Source: Rhodanobacter sp. 67-28
Lineage (GTDB): Bacteria; Pseudomonadota; Gammaproteobacteria; Xanthomonadales; Rhodanobacteraceae
DNA length: 54,599 bases
Assembly (NCBI GenBank): GCA_001898415.1
Contig: MKTU01000048.1
Location: forward strand, 1 to 54,599
Direction of reading: 5' to 3'
The translations under genes and the position numbers were made by a program. Positions 12,157-20,407 of the stretch are shown one piece after another; the first letter of the stretch is position 1, and every line of letters starts with the position of its first letter. The notes under the pieces were generated by a model that was given only the letters and a program-made list of their open reading frames with translations, was not told the origin of the DNA and did not search any database.

Positions 12157-12525
12157 TCAGGCGGTGAAGGAGGAGCCGCAGCCGCAGGTGGTCTTCGCGT
12201 TCGGATTGCTGATCACGAACTGCGCGCCGCTGAGGTTCTCGGCGTAGTCGATCTGTGCGCCGGTGAGGTACTGCAGCGACAGCGGATCGCACAGCAGCGT
12301 GACGCCCTCGCGCTCGACCGCCAGATCGTCCTCGGCCTGTGCCTCGTCGAAGGTGAAGCCGTACTGGAACCCCGAGCAGCCGCCACCGGAGATATACACG
12401 CGCAGCTTCAGCTGCGGATTGCCTTCCTCGGCAATCAGCTCATGCACCTTGTGCGCGGCGGCCGCGGTGAACTCCAGCGGAGCGCCGCCGCTGCGGTAAT
12501 CGGGGATTGCGACGATGGTTTCCAT
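12157..12525 (-). CDS. erpA: Iron-sulfur cluster insertion protein ErpA
   Basis: A-type carrier that delivers Fe-S clusters to apo-enzymes, such as those of isoprenoid synthesis. 122 residues with the three cluster cysteines in place: [11 protein letters not shown] in the middle and TTCGCGSS at the C-terminus. The ATG at 12525 gives [10 protein letters not shown]; the longer open frame upstream overlaps the bactofilin gene and is not used. It lies 46 bases downstream of the bactofilin and 10 bases upstream of nudC. The wording could also fit IscA/SufA, but the length and the absence of isc/suf neighbours favour ErpA. Confidence 0.92.
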   Translation of the reverse strand: METIVAIPDYRSGGAPLEFTAAAAHKVHELIAEEGNPQLKLRVYISGGGCSGFQYGFTFDEAQAEDDLAVEREGVTLLCDPLSLQYLTGAQIDYAENLSGAQFVISNPNAKTTCGCGSSFTA

Positions 12526-12571
12526 GGCGATCTGAATGGGGATGAAGGCGGACAGATGCAAGCATAGCGCG

Positions 12572-13006
12572 TCAGGCCGGCAAGGCTTCCTCGTCGCTGC
12601 CGGTGGCGTCGGTCGCCGGCGCCGCCAGCGCGCGCTGCGCCGGCTCGGCCTGGCGCGCCATGTGCCCGTTGACCTGGGCGCCGGCAGCCATTTCCAGCGT
12701 GTGGTAGCGCAGGTCGCCGTCGATGCGCGCCAGCGGCGCCAGCTCCAGCCGCACACTGATGTACACGTCGCCGGTGATGTGCCCGTTGATCACCGCCTGC
12801 GGCACGCGCACCTCGCCCTCCACCTCGCCATGCTCGCTCAGGGTGAACATGGCATCGTCGCCCTCGGCCAGCACGGTGCCTTCGATGCGTCCGTCCAGGT
12901 GCAAGGCGCCGCTGAAGCGCAAGTCGCCGCGGATCACCGTGCCGCGGGCGATCAGGCTGGTTTCGGAACTGCCGCGGTTGCGGTCGCTGCGTCTACGGTT
13001 GAGCAT
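12572..13006 (-). CDS. Bactofilin (polymer-forming cytoskeletal protein)
   Basis: Small bactofilin of 144 residues. A short disordered N-terminus is followed by the right-handed beta-helix core with repeating hydrophobic/Gly pattern: [20 protein letters not shown], then [23 protein letters not shown] and ARIDGDL. The C-terminal tail is Ala/Glu-rich. Bactofilins assemble into nucleotide-independent filaments that scaffold envelope or morphogenesis proteins. It overlaps the DUF6776 gene by 14 bases, implying translational coupling. There is no LytM peptidase partner next door, unlike the BacA-LmdC arrangement. Confidence 0.92.
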
Positions 13007-13745
13007 CTCGGTCTCCCTCGGCGGTGGTGATGTTGCCGGACAAGGCGGCGCTCCACGCCACGGTGCGGCTGAAGGTCTCGCCGCTGGCCGGATCGACGCG
13101 GATGCGCAGCCGTGTCGGCCGGAAATCCGCGGGCAGCACGATCGTGCCCTGCAACTGCTGGAAATAGGTGAAGCGGAACGGCAGGCCGTCCTTCTGCGCG
13201 CCGTCGCCCAGCGCCGGCCAGTCCAGCGTCACGACCTTGTCCTTGCGCATGCCCTCCACGCTGACCGTGGCATGGCCGTTGACCTCGGCGCCGCGCTTGG
13301 CGTTCTGGGTCAGGCTGAGGATCAGCGTCCAGCCGCGCGAACCGGCGATCGGCTGCAGCTTCACCTCCTGCAGCTTGAGGCCTTGGCGCTGATCGTTGCC
13401 GGCGACCAGGCGCGAATAGAACCCGAGGTCCGAACGCAGCGCACTCAACTCCTTCTCGCGCTGCGCGAGAGTGCCGCGCAAGGCGCTGGTGGCCACCTCG
13501 TTGACCTGGCCAGCGCGCTGCAGGTTCGCCACCTGCTGCTTGAGATCGTCGACTTCGGCCAGCAGCGCACGCTGCTGCTTGTGGTCGACTACTGCCGGCG
13601 TGCTGCGCACGCCCAGCACATGCACCGCCGCGCCCACCGCCAGCAGGCTGGCCAACCACGCCAAACCCCACCCCAGGCGGCGCCAGCGATGGCCGACGTC
13701 GTCGTGCCTGCGCACCACGAGACGCGGAGGTGGTCGTGAACCCAT
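12993..13745 (-). CDS. DUF6776 family single-pass membrane protein
   Basis: 250 residues. A basic N-terminus, one transmembrane helix at about 25-45 (GWGLAWLASLLAVGAAVHVL), a coiled coil at about 52-105 (heptad-rich KQQRALLAEVDDLKQQVANL, ending near AQREKELSALRSDL), and a periplasmic beta-rich domain to the end. I recognise it as the DUF6776 family found upstream of bactofilin genes in gammaproteobacteria; the function is not established. Its 14-base overlap with the bactofilin gene suggests it anchors the filament to the inner membrane. That is inference from context, supported by the coiled coil next to the membrane. Confidence 0.75.
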   Translation of the reverse strand: MGSRPPPRLVVRRHDDVGHRWRRLGWGLAWLASLLAVGAAVHVLGVRSTPAVVDHKQQRALLAEVDDLKQQVANLQRAGQVNEVATSALRGTLAQREKELSALRSDLGFYSRLVAGNDQRQGLKLQEVKLQPIAGSRGWTLILSLTQNAKRGAEVNGHATVSVEGMRKDKVVTLDWPALGDGAQKDGLPFRFTYFQQLQGTIVLPADFRPTRLRIRVDPASGETFSRTVAWSAALSGNITTAEGDRDAQP

Positions 13746-13859
13746 GGGAGGACGTTCCCGGAAAACCCGAGGTATAGCCCGGGCGTGACGAAAGCGTCAA
13801 GGAACGGGCGCACGCCCGCGCGGATGCGCCGTGGCGGCGTGCGCGCTGCGCGACCGGCG

Positions 13860-14330
13860 TCAGCTCTGCATCTTGCTCTGCAGATAGCGTTCCGCGCCGA
13901 TGTCCTTGATCAGGTTGAACTGGGTTTCCAGCCAGTCGATGTGTTCTTCCTCGTCATGCAGGATGTGCTTGAACAGATCGCGGCTGATGTAGTCGGCGAT
14001 GCCTTCGCTGTAGGCGATCGCCTCGCGCAGGTCGACGGTGGCGGCCAGCTCCAGGTCCAGGTCGCCCTGCAGAGCTTCCACCGGATGCTCGCCGATGCGC
14101 AGCTTGCCCAGCCGCTGCAGATTGGGCAGCCCGTCGAGGAACAGGATGCGCTCGATCAGCCGATCGGCGTGTTTCATCTCGTCGATCGACTCCTTGTATT
14201 CGTGCTCGGCCAGCTCGGTGTAGCCCCAGTTCTTGTACATCCGGGCATGCAGAAAATACTGGTTGATCGCGGTCAGCTCGTTGTAGAGCACCTTGTTGAG
14301 AAACTCGATGACCTTGGCATCACCCTTCAT
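13860..14330 (-). CDS. bfr: Bacterioferritin
   Basis: Iron-storage 24-mer with ferroxidase centres and intersubunit haem. 156 residues. Ferroxidase ligands are visible in [16 protein letters not shown] (Glu), [20 protein letters not shown] (Glu, Glu, His, with the haem-ligand Met in DEMKH), and [13 protein letters not shown] (Glu, Glu, His). The ATG at 14330 gives [15 protein letters not shown], the usual start; the 13-residue upstream extension is unlikely. bfd lies 109 bases upstream on the same strand, giving an iron storage and release pair. A Fur-box-like site and a -10 box lie in that spacer. Confidence 0.96.
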   Translation of the reverse strand: MKGDAKVIEFLNKVLYNELTAINQYFLHARMYKNWGYTELAEHEYKESIDEMKHADRLIERILFLDGLPNLQRLGKLRIGEHPVEALQGDLDLELAATVDLREAIAYSEGIADYISRDLFKHILHDEEEHIDWLETQFNLIKDIGAERYLQSKMQS

Positions 14331-14360
14331 GGCCTTTCCTCCATCGCGACGGACCCACGG

Positions 14361-14410
14361 ACTATACAAACTCCGCGACGGTCAGGACGGAAATGAGAAT
14401 GCCAATGGTT
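14361..14410 (-). promoter_or_regulatory. Putative bfr promoter with Fur-box-like site
   Basis: On the minus strand a TATAGT -10 box lies at 14366-14361. Further upstream, AACCATTGGCATTCTCATTT (14410-14391) resembles half of a Fur box, since ATTCTCATT matches the 3' arm of the usual TGAGAAT-ATTCTCA pattern. The -35 is poor. Confidence 0.35.
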
Positions 14411-14439
14411 TGCCGCCGGGCGCGAAGCCCGAGGTCGGC

Positions 14440-14637
14440 TCAGGCGGCGACGAGCGGAAGCTGGCAGAGCACCTGCCGGCGAGCCTGCTCGAAGGTGGCG
14501 CGGGCTTCGTCGCCGCAGCAGCCGCAACAGTCCGAACAGCCGGTGCGCGCCTGCAATTCGGCAAACGTCTGCACGCCATCGGCCGCTTCGCGGCGAATGT
14601 CGTGGTCGGTGACGGCATTGCACATGCAGACGTACAT
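14440..14637 (-). CDS. bfd: Bacterioferritin-associated ferredoxin
   Basis: [2Fe-2S] protein that reduces bacterioferritin to release iron; 65 residues, normal size. The N-terminus MYVCMCNAVTDHDIRR holds the first Cys pair (CxC). The second pair lies in a Cys-cluster TGCSDCCGCCGD, with extra cysteines beyond the usual CxxC. The ATG at 14637 is chosen because the open frame further upstream runs through a TTGACA promoter element. It sits directly upstream of bfr, and the promoter carries a Fur-box-like sequence, consistent with induction under iron limitation. Confidence 0.92.
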   Translation of the reverse strand: MYVCMCNAVTDHDIRREAADGVQTFAELQARTGCSDCCGCCGDEARATFEQARRQVLCQLPLVAA

Positions 14638-14640
14638 GAC

Positions 14641-14677
14641 GCATATGAGAACGCGAATGCGAACGATTGTCAACAAT
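14641..14677 (-). promoter_or_regulatory. bfd promoter with overlapping Fur-box-like sequence
   Basis: Minus strand: a perfect -35 TTGACA at 14673-14668, a 17-base spacer, and TCTCAT (4/6) at 14650-14645. Overlapping it, AATGCGAACGATTGTCA (plus strand, 14656-14672) resembles the Fur pattern TGAGAATnATTCTCA. The predicted transcription start falls at or within a base or two of the bfd ATG, suggesting a very short or absent 5' UTR. Confidence 0.45.
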
Positions 14678-14739
14678 CGACTGGGCGGGGCGGTCGTCCG
14701 TTCAGCGCGTCGGTCTTGCCCGCCGCGTGGGCCCTCCGC

Positions 14740-15387
14740 TCACGGCTTGATCGCGGTCACCACGCCGCCGATGGAATACACGCGGACCCCGGCCGTGGGG
14801 AATACGTACAGCCGCAACGCCACGCCGTCGGCCTGACTCACCACGATCTGGTCCACCTCGCCAAAGCGGGCCAGCATGGTGCACTGGCGGAAGGCCTCAT
14901 CGCTCATGCCCACCGTGGGCAGCTTCGCCAGTTCGCCGCCGCAGTCCTGCTCCTGTTGTTCGATCGCCTGGCCAAGCTTTGCGGCCGATACCGCATTGCC
15001 GTGCTCGGCCTGTGCCTGCATGCGCGCGGTGATCGCCCGGTCGCGCAACTCGCGCGCCATGCGGGACAAGCGCGGTTCCGGCTTGAACAAGCCGTGCATC
15101 TTCGACACCGGCGCCACCCGCGGCGGCTGCGTCTCGGGCAGGGTTCGCTGGATCATGCCCACGCCCAGCGCCTGCAACCGGTCGAGTTCGCGCTCCAGTG
15201 CCCGCTCGTCGTAAGCAGGCGGGGGCGGCACGGTCGATGATGCAGGCGCAGCCGGGACCGCGCCGTCGCAGGGATGGTCCTGGAACACGTCGCCCCGGCA
15301 CTTGTAGACCGCGTCGTCCGCGCGGGCGGAAAACACGCCTGTCGCCGCCAGCAGCAGCGTGATCGTCCATCGAACCGTGGGCGTCAT
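14740..15387 (-). CDS. Exported DUF4124-like protein, third gene of kelch operon
   Basis: 215 residues. An N-terminal Sec signal is visible (TVRWTITLLLAATGVFSARA, cleavage about 24). It is followed at once by a DUF4124-like motif, AVYKCRGDVFQDHPCDG, in which two cysteines bracket a Phe-x-Asp. A Pro-rich linker and a helical region follow (ERELDRLQALG to RMARELRDRAI), and the C-terminus is a beta-rich part ending VRVYSIGGVVTAIKP. The ATG at 15387 lies four bases after the stop of the kelch gene, with GGGAG upstream, so the two are one transcript. Function unknown; DUF4124 proteins are envelope proteins of unknown role. Confidence 0.65.
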   Translation of the reverse strand: MTPTVRWTITLLLAATGVFSARADDAVYKCRGDVFQDHPCDGAVPAAPASSTVPPPPAYDERALERELDRLQALGVGMIQRTLPETQPPRVAPVSKMHGLFKPEPRLSRMARELRDRAITARMQAQAEHGNAVSAAKLGQAIEQQEQDCGGELAKLPTVGMSDEAFRQCTMLARFGEVDQIVVSQADGVALRLYVFPTAGVRVYSIGGVVTAIKP

Positions 15388-15391
15388 CCGA

Positions 15392-18214
15392 TCACTCCCG
15401 TGCCTGGCTTGCGGGCTTGTCGCACTGCGTCGATGGCTTCGCCTGGATGCGCTCGAAACGGGTCGGTGCGCCATCGGTTTCGATCACCTGGAAGCGGCCG
15501 TCGCTTGCCTCCAGCATTGCGTTGACGTCGATCACGCCACTCCCGTCGGGCTGCCACACGATCTTGTCAGCCTGCACTTTCCAGCGGCCGGTAAAGCCGG
15601 CGGTCGAGCGCCGGTCGAACGCGCTGGGGGTCATCACGTAGCGACCGTCGTCGCGCAATTCGATGCGCCGCATGATGCTTTTGTGCGTGGACGACCACAG
15701 GCCGATGAGCCCGCATGGCCGTTGGCTCGGCGTCATCATCACCTTGGCGGTCTCGCGTGCGGCCACGCCCATGCGTTCCCAGTCGGCCTTGGGCACGCGG
15801 TGCACGCAGGTCGACAGCGACAGCACCCACGGCATCAGCACGATGGCCAGCCCGCCATACACCAGCAACCGGGCGGCCAGCGAATAGCCGCCGCGCAAGC
15901 GCGGCCAGGCGACGCGGCGCAACAGTCGATAGGCCAGCCACGAACCCAGGCAGGCGAGGATGACCCACTTGACGTTGCCGATGCCGTCCCAGCTGAAGTG
16001 CTGCTGTCCACGCGGCGCCGCTGCCTTCGCCACGGGCGCAGCAGCCGTGGGTGGCGGCGCGATCGGCTTCATCGCGACGGTGGGCGAGATGTAGCGATCG
16101 CCCGGCGGTGGCGGGGCAAAGCCGCGGCAGCTTGCCTGGCGATGGAAAAAGCCGGCGCCCGCTGCCAGCGTGTCGCGGCCCGGCCCCGCCACCACCACGG
16201 TGCCGTCATCGAGGACCGCCATAACGTGGCTGGTGCTGCCGAAGCCAGGGTCGGACAGCGCGAACACCCGCGCATCCGCCGGCCGATACAGCGCCACCGG
16301 ATACGTCGAGATGGCGCAGCCATCAGGCAGGCGCTGCGCGTCGGCGCCCATCTGGCGCCCCATCAACACGTAATCCCACCAGCCGGTGTCGGCGTTCCAC
16401 AGCATCGCGGTGGCCCGCCAACCATCGGCGTGCACGAAGCGGGCGCCAGCGTCGTTGATCTCGAAGCTTTCGCGTCCTGTCGGGTCGGTGATGGTGGCTA
16501 GCGGCTGCTGGCCGTGCACCGGCGCGCCGTAGGTGATCCCCTTGTCGTGCCAGTCGACGCGCCAGATCGTCCAGCGCGCCGTGCGCTCGTTCAGCACCGC
16601 GGCCTCGTGCATGTTGACCAGGGCAAACGCGCGCCCGTCCGGCAACAGGCCCAGTTGCGGCCGTGAATCGGCCAGGTATTGCAAGGTCGCGCCGCCGCAG
16701 CCGGACCAGCGGTTGATGGGAGCCGACCAGCGGTGACACTGCAACTCGTGCCCCGATTTCATCGTTACGTACAGGACATCCCCCGACCGCAGCGCCAAGG
16801 CCGCGGGGTGTCCCGCCGAGTCCGCCTCCAGCGGGCCGGTGCTGCTCCAGCGATCGGTGCGCGCGTTCCAGATGCGCGCCACCGGCAGCCCGCGAAAATC
16901 GTCGGCGAGGTAGCCCACCATAATCACGCGATGCCCGGGCAGCGCGGCGATCGCGGGCGTCGATCGCCAAGCGGGCACGTCAGCAGCCGGTGTCTCGGGT
17001 GACCAGCGCAACACCCCGTTGGCGGTGAAGATCAACGCACTGCCATCGGATCGCGCCACCATGCCGAGCGGCTGCGGCGCGTCGTTGCCCACGCTGGGAG
17101 AAGTGGTTCCGGCAAGTTGCCAACCTTGCGAATGCGGATCCCACAACCACGCCCACGGCGAGGATTGTCCCTGGACCGGCTGCAGCCAGGTGCCGCCGGC
17201 GACCAGTACGGCACCGGAGGCCAGCCGGACCGCAGCGTGGCCGTACAGCCCCACCGGGAGCTCCGCGCCCTCGCTCCATGTGCCGCTGCGCGGGTCCCAT
17301 AGCTCCACCGAACGCAGCGGCCGGCCATCCTCGCCCATGCCGCCGGCCACCAGTACGCGGCCATCGGCGAGCAGGGTGGCGGTGTGCGCGTAGCGTGCCA
17401 CGTGCATCGGTGGCAGCGTTCGCCAGGCCTGTCCGCGGGCGTCGAGCAGTTCGGCCGAAGTCAGCGGATGATTGGTGTCATCAAGGCCACCGAGCACCAG
17501 CACGCTGCCGTCGGACAGCGCCGTCGCGCTGTGCTTGGCCCGCGCGGCGGCCATCCTCGGTGCGGCAACCAGCTTGCCGCCTGCATAGCGCACCACGCTG
17601 GCAAGCACGCCGCTGCCATCGTGCGGCAACTGCGGATCGCTTTCGCCGCCGATCAGCAGCACGCTGCCATCGGGCATCCGCGTGGCGGTATGGAAGATGC
17701 GCGTCTGCGCCAACGCGGGCGCCGATTGCCACTGTCGTTTGAGCGGATCCCAGATCGACATGCCTGCATACGGCGGATACGGCGCCGAATCGTTCAAGGC
17801 CTGCGCCACGTCGCACAGGCCGCCGGCGATCAGCAGCCGGCCGTCGGCCAGCACGGTGCTGGTGTGCAGGTAGACATGGCCGTCCGGACACTGCGGCGCG
17901 CGCGGTACGCGCACCCAGCCCCCGGCGGCGGGATCGTAGAGCTTGGGCGAAGGGTCCGGCCCGCTTTCCATGCCGTGACGCAGGCGCAAGGCGTCGTTCT
18001 GGTCCTGTTCGGCGCGCCACTCGTTGGCGGACATGCCGTAGCCGTAGGCAAGGACGCTGCCGTCAGACAGCACGTCCACCGTGCCTCCGCGCAGCGGTGT
18101 CAGGTAACCGCCAAACGGTTGCAGGTGGCCCGCCGTGGGATGCCATTGCGCGGACACTGGGCCTGCGCCGAGCACGCCGGCGAGGAGCAGCATCAGAAAG
18201 GCGAACCGGCCCAT
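15392..18214 (-). CDS. Large exported kelch-repeat protein with C-terminal membrane segments
   Basis: 940 residues. A signal peptide (FLMLLLAGVLGAGPVSA) leads into at least six kelch blades with the glycine doublet in a recurring D-G-x-V-L-x-x-G-G pattern (DGRLLIAGG, DGSVLLIGG, DGSVLVLGG, DGRVLVAGG, SGAVLVAGG), forming a beta-propeller. A further propeller-like region runs to about 690. A Pro/Ala linker follows, then two hydrophobic helices near 748 and 781 (KWVILACLGSWLAYRLL and LLVYGGLAIVLMPWVLSL). The C-terminal domain of about 120 residues is lipocalin-like in pattern (GLWSSTHKSIMRRIELRDDG). The ATG at 18214 overlaps the upstream stop (TGATG); a GTG one codon earlier is also possible. Galactose-oxidase-like in repeat style, but I see no copper-site motif. 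Function unknown. Confidence 0.75.
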   Translation of the reverse strand: MGRFAFLMLLLAGVLGAGPVSAQWHPTAGHLQPFGGYLTPLRGGTVDVLSDGSVLAYGYGMSANEWRAEQDQNDALRLRHGMESGPDPSPKLYDPAAGGWVRVPRAPQCPDGHVYLHTSTVLADGRLLIAGGLCDVAQALNDSAPYPPYAGMSIWDPLKRQWQSAPALAQTRIFHTATRMPDGSVLLIGGESDPQLPHDGSGVLASVVRYAGGKLVAAPRMAAARAKHSATALSDGSVLVLGGLDDTNHPLTSAELLDARGQAWRTLPPMHVARYAHTATLLADGRVLVAGGMGEDGRPLRSVELWDPRSGTWSEGAELPVGLYGHAAVRLASGAVLVAGGTWLQPVQGQSSPWAWLWDPHSQGWQLAGTTSPSVGNDAPQPLGMVARSDGSALIFTANGVLRWSPETPAADVPAWRSTPAIAALPGHRVIMVGYLADDFRGLPVARIWNARTDRWSSTGPLEADSAGHPAALALRSGDVLYVTMKSGHELQCHRWSAPINRWSGCGGATLQYLADSRPQLGLLPDGRAFALVNMHEAAVLNERTARWTIWRVDWHDKGITYGAPVHGQQPLATITDPTGRESFEINDAGARFVHADGWRATAMLWNADTGWWDYVLMGRQMGADAQRLPDGCAISTYPVALYRPADARVFALSDPGFGSTSHVMAVLDDGTVVVAGPGRDTLAAGAGFFHRQASCRGFAPPPPGDRYISPTVAMKPIAPPPTAAAPVAKAAAPRGQQHFSWDGIGNVKWVILACLGSWLAYRLLRRVAWPRLRGGYSLAARLLVYGGLAIVLMPWVLSLSTCVHRVPKADWERMGVAARETAKVMMTPSQRPCGLIGLWSSTHKSIMRRIELRDDGRYVMTPSAFDRRSTAGFTGRWKVQADKIVWQPDGSGVIDVNAMLEASDGRFQVIETDGAPTRFERIQAKPSTQCDKPASQARE

Positions 18215-18996
18215 CACGGAGGGCAGCCCTGCAGGCGGGCGCGATCGCCGTACCAGCGCAGATCCGAAAGAGACTTGCGGCGCCGCGCTTCGATGGCGCG
18301 CCAGCCGTCGCCGGCGTCATCCGCGCTTGCCACCAGCGCGGCGGCGGCCGCGTCGTAGGCGCGCTTGCTGTCCGCCAGATGTTCGCGCAAACCGTGGCAG
18401 GTTTCCGCGAGCGCGGCGTGCGGGGTCGACCCATGGGACGCACAGGGTTGATCGCTGAAGAGCGGATGGTCAGGCGTGCCGCAGCGATGGATCGCCTTGG
18501 GCGAGTCGCCCGTGGGGGCCATGGCGGCGCGGGTCGTCGCCAACGACAGGTAGCGCTGGTAATCGGCATACTGCAGGAGGTATTCGTGGCGATAGGGCTG
18601 TGGCGACATCTCCTCGATGCCGGCGCGATCGGTTGCCAGTTGTTCGATCGTGACCGCCGTGAGCGCGTGGCCCGTGCGCAAGGTGTCGATCGCCAACGAC
18701 AATCGCTGCAGCGCGGCTGCGATCTGCTCGCCCTGCAGGCTATCCTCGAACCCTTTGCAATCGAGCAACATGGGGCCGCGGCCTTCGTCTTCGGTCACCG
18801 CGATGCCCCTGTAGTTTCCGTACGCCAGCATCTCCGCCTCGACCGCGTCGAAGTGAGCGTTGACCTGGGCGCGGCACTCCTCGCCGTTGCGCGCGTCGCG
18901 CGGGCCGATGGCGCGGGCGCCGCCGACACTGGCGATCAGCAGTACGCCCGCCGCCATCCACCGATGGGCGACGCGAAGCCTGGCTTGGGTACCCAT
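18214..18996 (-). CDS. Exported protein of unknown function, first gene of kelch operon
   Basis: 260 residues, unrecognised. It has a signal peptide (WMAAGVLLIASVGGARA, cleavage about 29), then a mostly helical mature part with six cysteines. Near residue 170 it carries HRCGTPDHPLFSDQPC, a two-cysteine motif similar to the DUF4124-like YKCRGDVFQDHPC of the third gene in this operon. The C-terminus ends DRARLQGCPP. Its stop overlaps the start of the kelch gene (TGATG), so the two are translationally coupled. A TATAGT -10-like box lies at 19031-19026 on the minus strand, with no clear -35. A secreted or periplasmic partner of the kelch protein is inferred from context only. Confidence 0.65.
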   Translation of the reverse strand: MGTQARLRVAHRWMAAGVLLIASVGGARAIGPRDARNGEECRAQVNAHFDAVEAEMLAYGNYRGIAVTEDEGRGPMLLDCKGFEDSLQGEQIAAALQRLSLAIDTLRTGHALTAVTIEQLATDRAGIEEMSPQPYRHEYLLQYADYQRYLSLATTRAAMAPTGDSPKAIHRCGTPDHPLFSDQPCASHGSTPHAALAETCHGLREHLADSKRAYDAAAAALVASADDAGDGWRAIEARRRKSLSDLRWYGDRARLQGCPP

Positions 18997-19096
18997 CCCC
19001 TTTTTCCTTCCCCTGGAATCGCCGCACTATACGACAGCGCGTGCGGCGGCGAACGCGGGATGGGCGTTGCGCAGCGCGACGGGAAGGAGGCCGGGA

Positions 19097-19657
19097 TCAG
19101 GCTGCCGCGCGTCCGGTGCGCGGGCCCCCGACGGGTGTGTCGGCGTCTTCGCGTGGCGGCGTGGTGCCGATCTCCATGCCGAACAAATCCTCCACCAGCG
19201 GCGCGAAGTGGCGCAGTGCCCGCGCGTACACGTCGCGCTTGAAATTCACCACGTGCGCGGCCGGGTACCAGAAGTCGACCCAGCGCCAGATGTCGAACTC
19301 CGGCTTCTCGTTGGCATCGAGCTTCAGCGCCTCCTCGCCGCCGACCAGCTTCAGCAGGAACCACACCTGCTTCTGGCCGATGCAGGTCGGGCGCTGGTGC
19401 CGGCGCACGTAGCGCTCGGGCAGGCGATAACGCAGCCAGCCGTGGGTGGCGCTGATCACTTCCACGTGGTGTGCCGCCAGGCCGGTTTCCTCCTCCAGCT
19501 CGCGGTACATCGCCTCCAGCGGGGTTTCGTCGGTGCGCATGCCGCCCTGCGGGAACTGCCAGCCGTCACGATTGACCCGGCGCGCCCAGAACAGCTGGCC
19601 GTCTGCATTGAGCAGCACGATCCCCACGTTCGGACGGTAGCCATCTACATCAATCAT
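19097..19657 (-). CDS. rppH: RNA pyrophosphohydrolase
   Basis: Nudix enzyme that removes pyrophosphate from 5'-triphosphorylated mRNA, starting RNase E-dependent decay. 186 residues. The N-terminus [17 protein letters not shown] and the [17 protein letters not shown] block are diagnostic. The Nudix box is complete, [20 protein letters not shown] followed by TG. The conserved tail [14 protein letters not shown] is present. ATG at 19657 has GGGAGGCG upstream; the longer open frame is not family-like. It diverges from tRNA-Met. In other gammaproteobacteria rppH often precedes ptsP, which is not the case here. Confidence 0.96.
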   Translation of the reverse strand: MIDVDGYRPNVGIVLLNADGQLFWARRVNRDGWQFPQGGMRTDETPLEAMYRELEEETGLAAHHVEVISATHGWLRYRLPERYVRRHQRPTCIGQKQVWFLLKLVGGEEALKLDANEKPEFDIWRWVDFWYPAAHVVNFKRDVYARALRHFAPLVEDLFGMEIGTTPPREDADTPVGGPRTGRAAA

Positions 19658-19760
19658 GCGTCGCCTCCCGGGGCTTGGCCCCGCGAACCGGCGGCAAAAG
19701 GGCCGCGCGATCCTGCCCCGATTCAACCACAGCCCGCAAAGCAGCGGCAAGCTCGCCGAC

Positions 19761-19789
19761 TTGAACGAACGCGCCACGCCCACTACACT
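19761..19789 (+). promoter_or_regulatory. Promoter of tRNA-Met
   Basis: TTGAAC (19761-19766), a 17-base spacer and TACACT (19784-19789). The predicted start region is GC-rich (CCGCGCCCCGCC), like the discriminators of stringently controlled tRNA promoters. The tRNA begins about 41 bases downstream of the -10. Confidence 0.65.
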
Positions 19790-19830
19790 TCCGCGCCCCG
19801 CCGGCGATCGCCCCGCGGCGGCTTCCCAAT

Positions 19831-19907
19831 GGCTATGTAGCTCAGCTGGTTAGAGCACAGCACTCATAATGCTGGGGTCGGTGGTTCGAGTCCACCCATA
19901 GCCACCA
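19831..19907 (+). tRNA. tRNA-Met (CAT), elongator type
   Basis: A complete cloverleaf of 77 bases including an encoded CCA end. Acceptor arm GGCTATG pairs with CATAGCC. D arm is GCTC/GAGC. Anticodon arm CAGCA-CTCATAA-TGCTG has anticodon CAT. T arm is GGTGG-TTCGAGT-CCACC. A G1-C72 pair rules out the initiator tRNA. The sequence closely resembles the enterobacterial elongator tRNA-Met; tRNA-Ile2 (lysidine CAT) is the less likely alternative. Confidence 0.95.
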
Positions 19908-19960
19908 AACGTGTCGCGCGTGTCTGTCCCGCCGACGTGTCCATCCGCGCGGACGTCGCC

Positions 19961-20323
19961 ATGCACATCTTCAAGGTGTTTCAGCTCGAAGCAGCCCACC
20001 GCCTGCCGCACGTGCCGGAAGGCCACAAATGCGCGCGGCTGCACGGGCATTCGTTCCGCGTCGAGATTCATGTTTCCGGCGAGCCGGACCCGCGGCTCGG
20101 CTGGGTGATGGACTTTGCCGAGCTGAAGACGGCCTTCCAGCCGCTGTATGACCAGCTCGACCACCACTATCTCAACGACATCGAGGGGCTGGAGAACCCG
20201 ACCAGCGAGATGCTGGCGCGCTGGATCTGGCAGCGGCTGGAGCCGCGGCTGGCGGGGCTGGACAAGGTGGTGGTGCACGAGACCTGCACCTCGGGGGCCA
20301 GCTGCAGCCGGGCCGATTTCTGA
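19961..20323 (+). CDS. queD: 6-carboxy-5,6,7,8-tetrahydropterin synthase
   Basis: Zinc enzyme of the preQ0/queuosine pathway converting dihydroneopterin triphosphate to carboxytetrahydropterin. 120 residues. The zinc histidines are in LEAAHRLP and [10 protein letters not shown], the catalytic Cys is in [11 protein letters not shown], and the C-terminal [12 protein letters not shown] holds the substrate-binding Glu. The ATG at 19961 gives [15 protein letters not shown]. It starts 53 bases after tRNA-Met and may be read from the tRNA promoter. No other que gene is adjacent. Confidence 0.94.
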   Translation: MHIFKVFQLEAAHRLPHVPEGHKCARLHGHSFRVEIHVSGEPDPRLGWVMDFAELKTAFQPLYDQLDHHYLNDIEGLENPTSEMLARWIWQRLEPRLAGLDKVVVHETCTSGASCSRADF

Positions 20324-20407
20324 CGCGTTGCGTTATGCGGGTGATTTCCGCAAGTTGGCGTACAGGATGAACATTTGCCGACTGGTCTGGCGATTCCGGG
20401 AAATTCA

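Noticed and set aside
19850-20278. Minus-strand open frame running into the tRNA
   Set aside because: It reads through the tRNA-Met and antisense to queD; such frames are a classic artefact.
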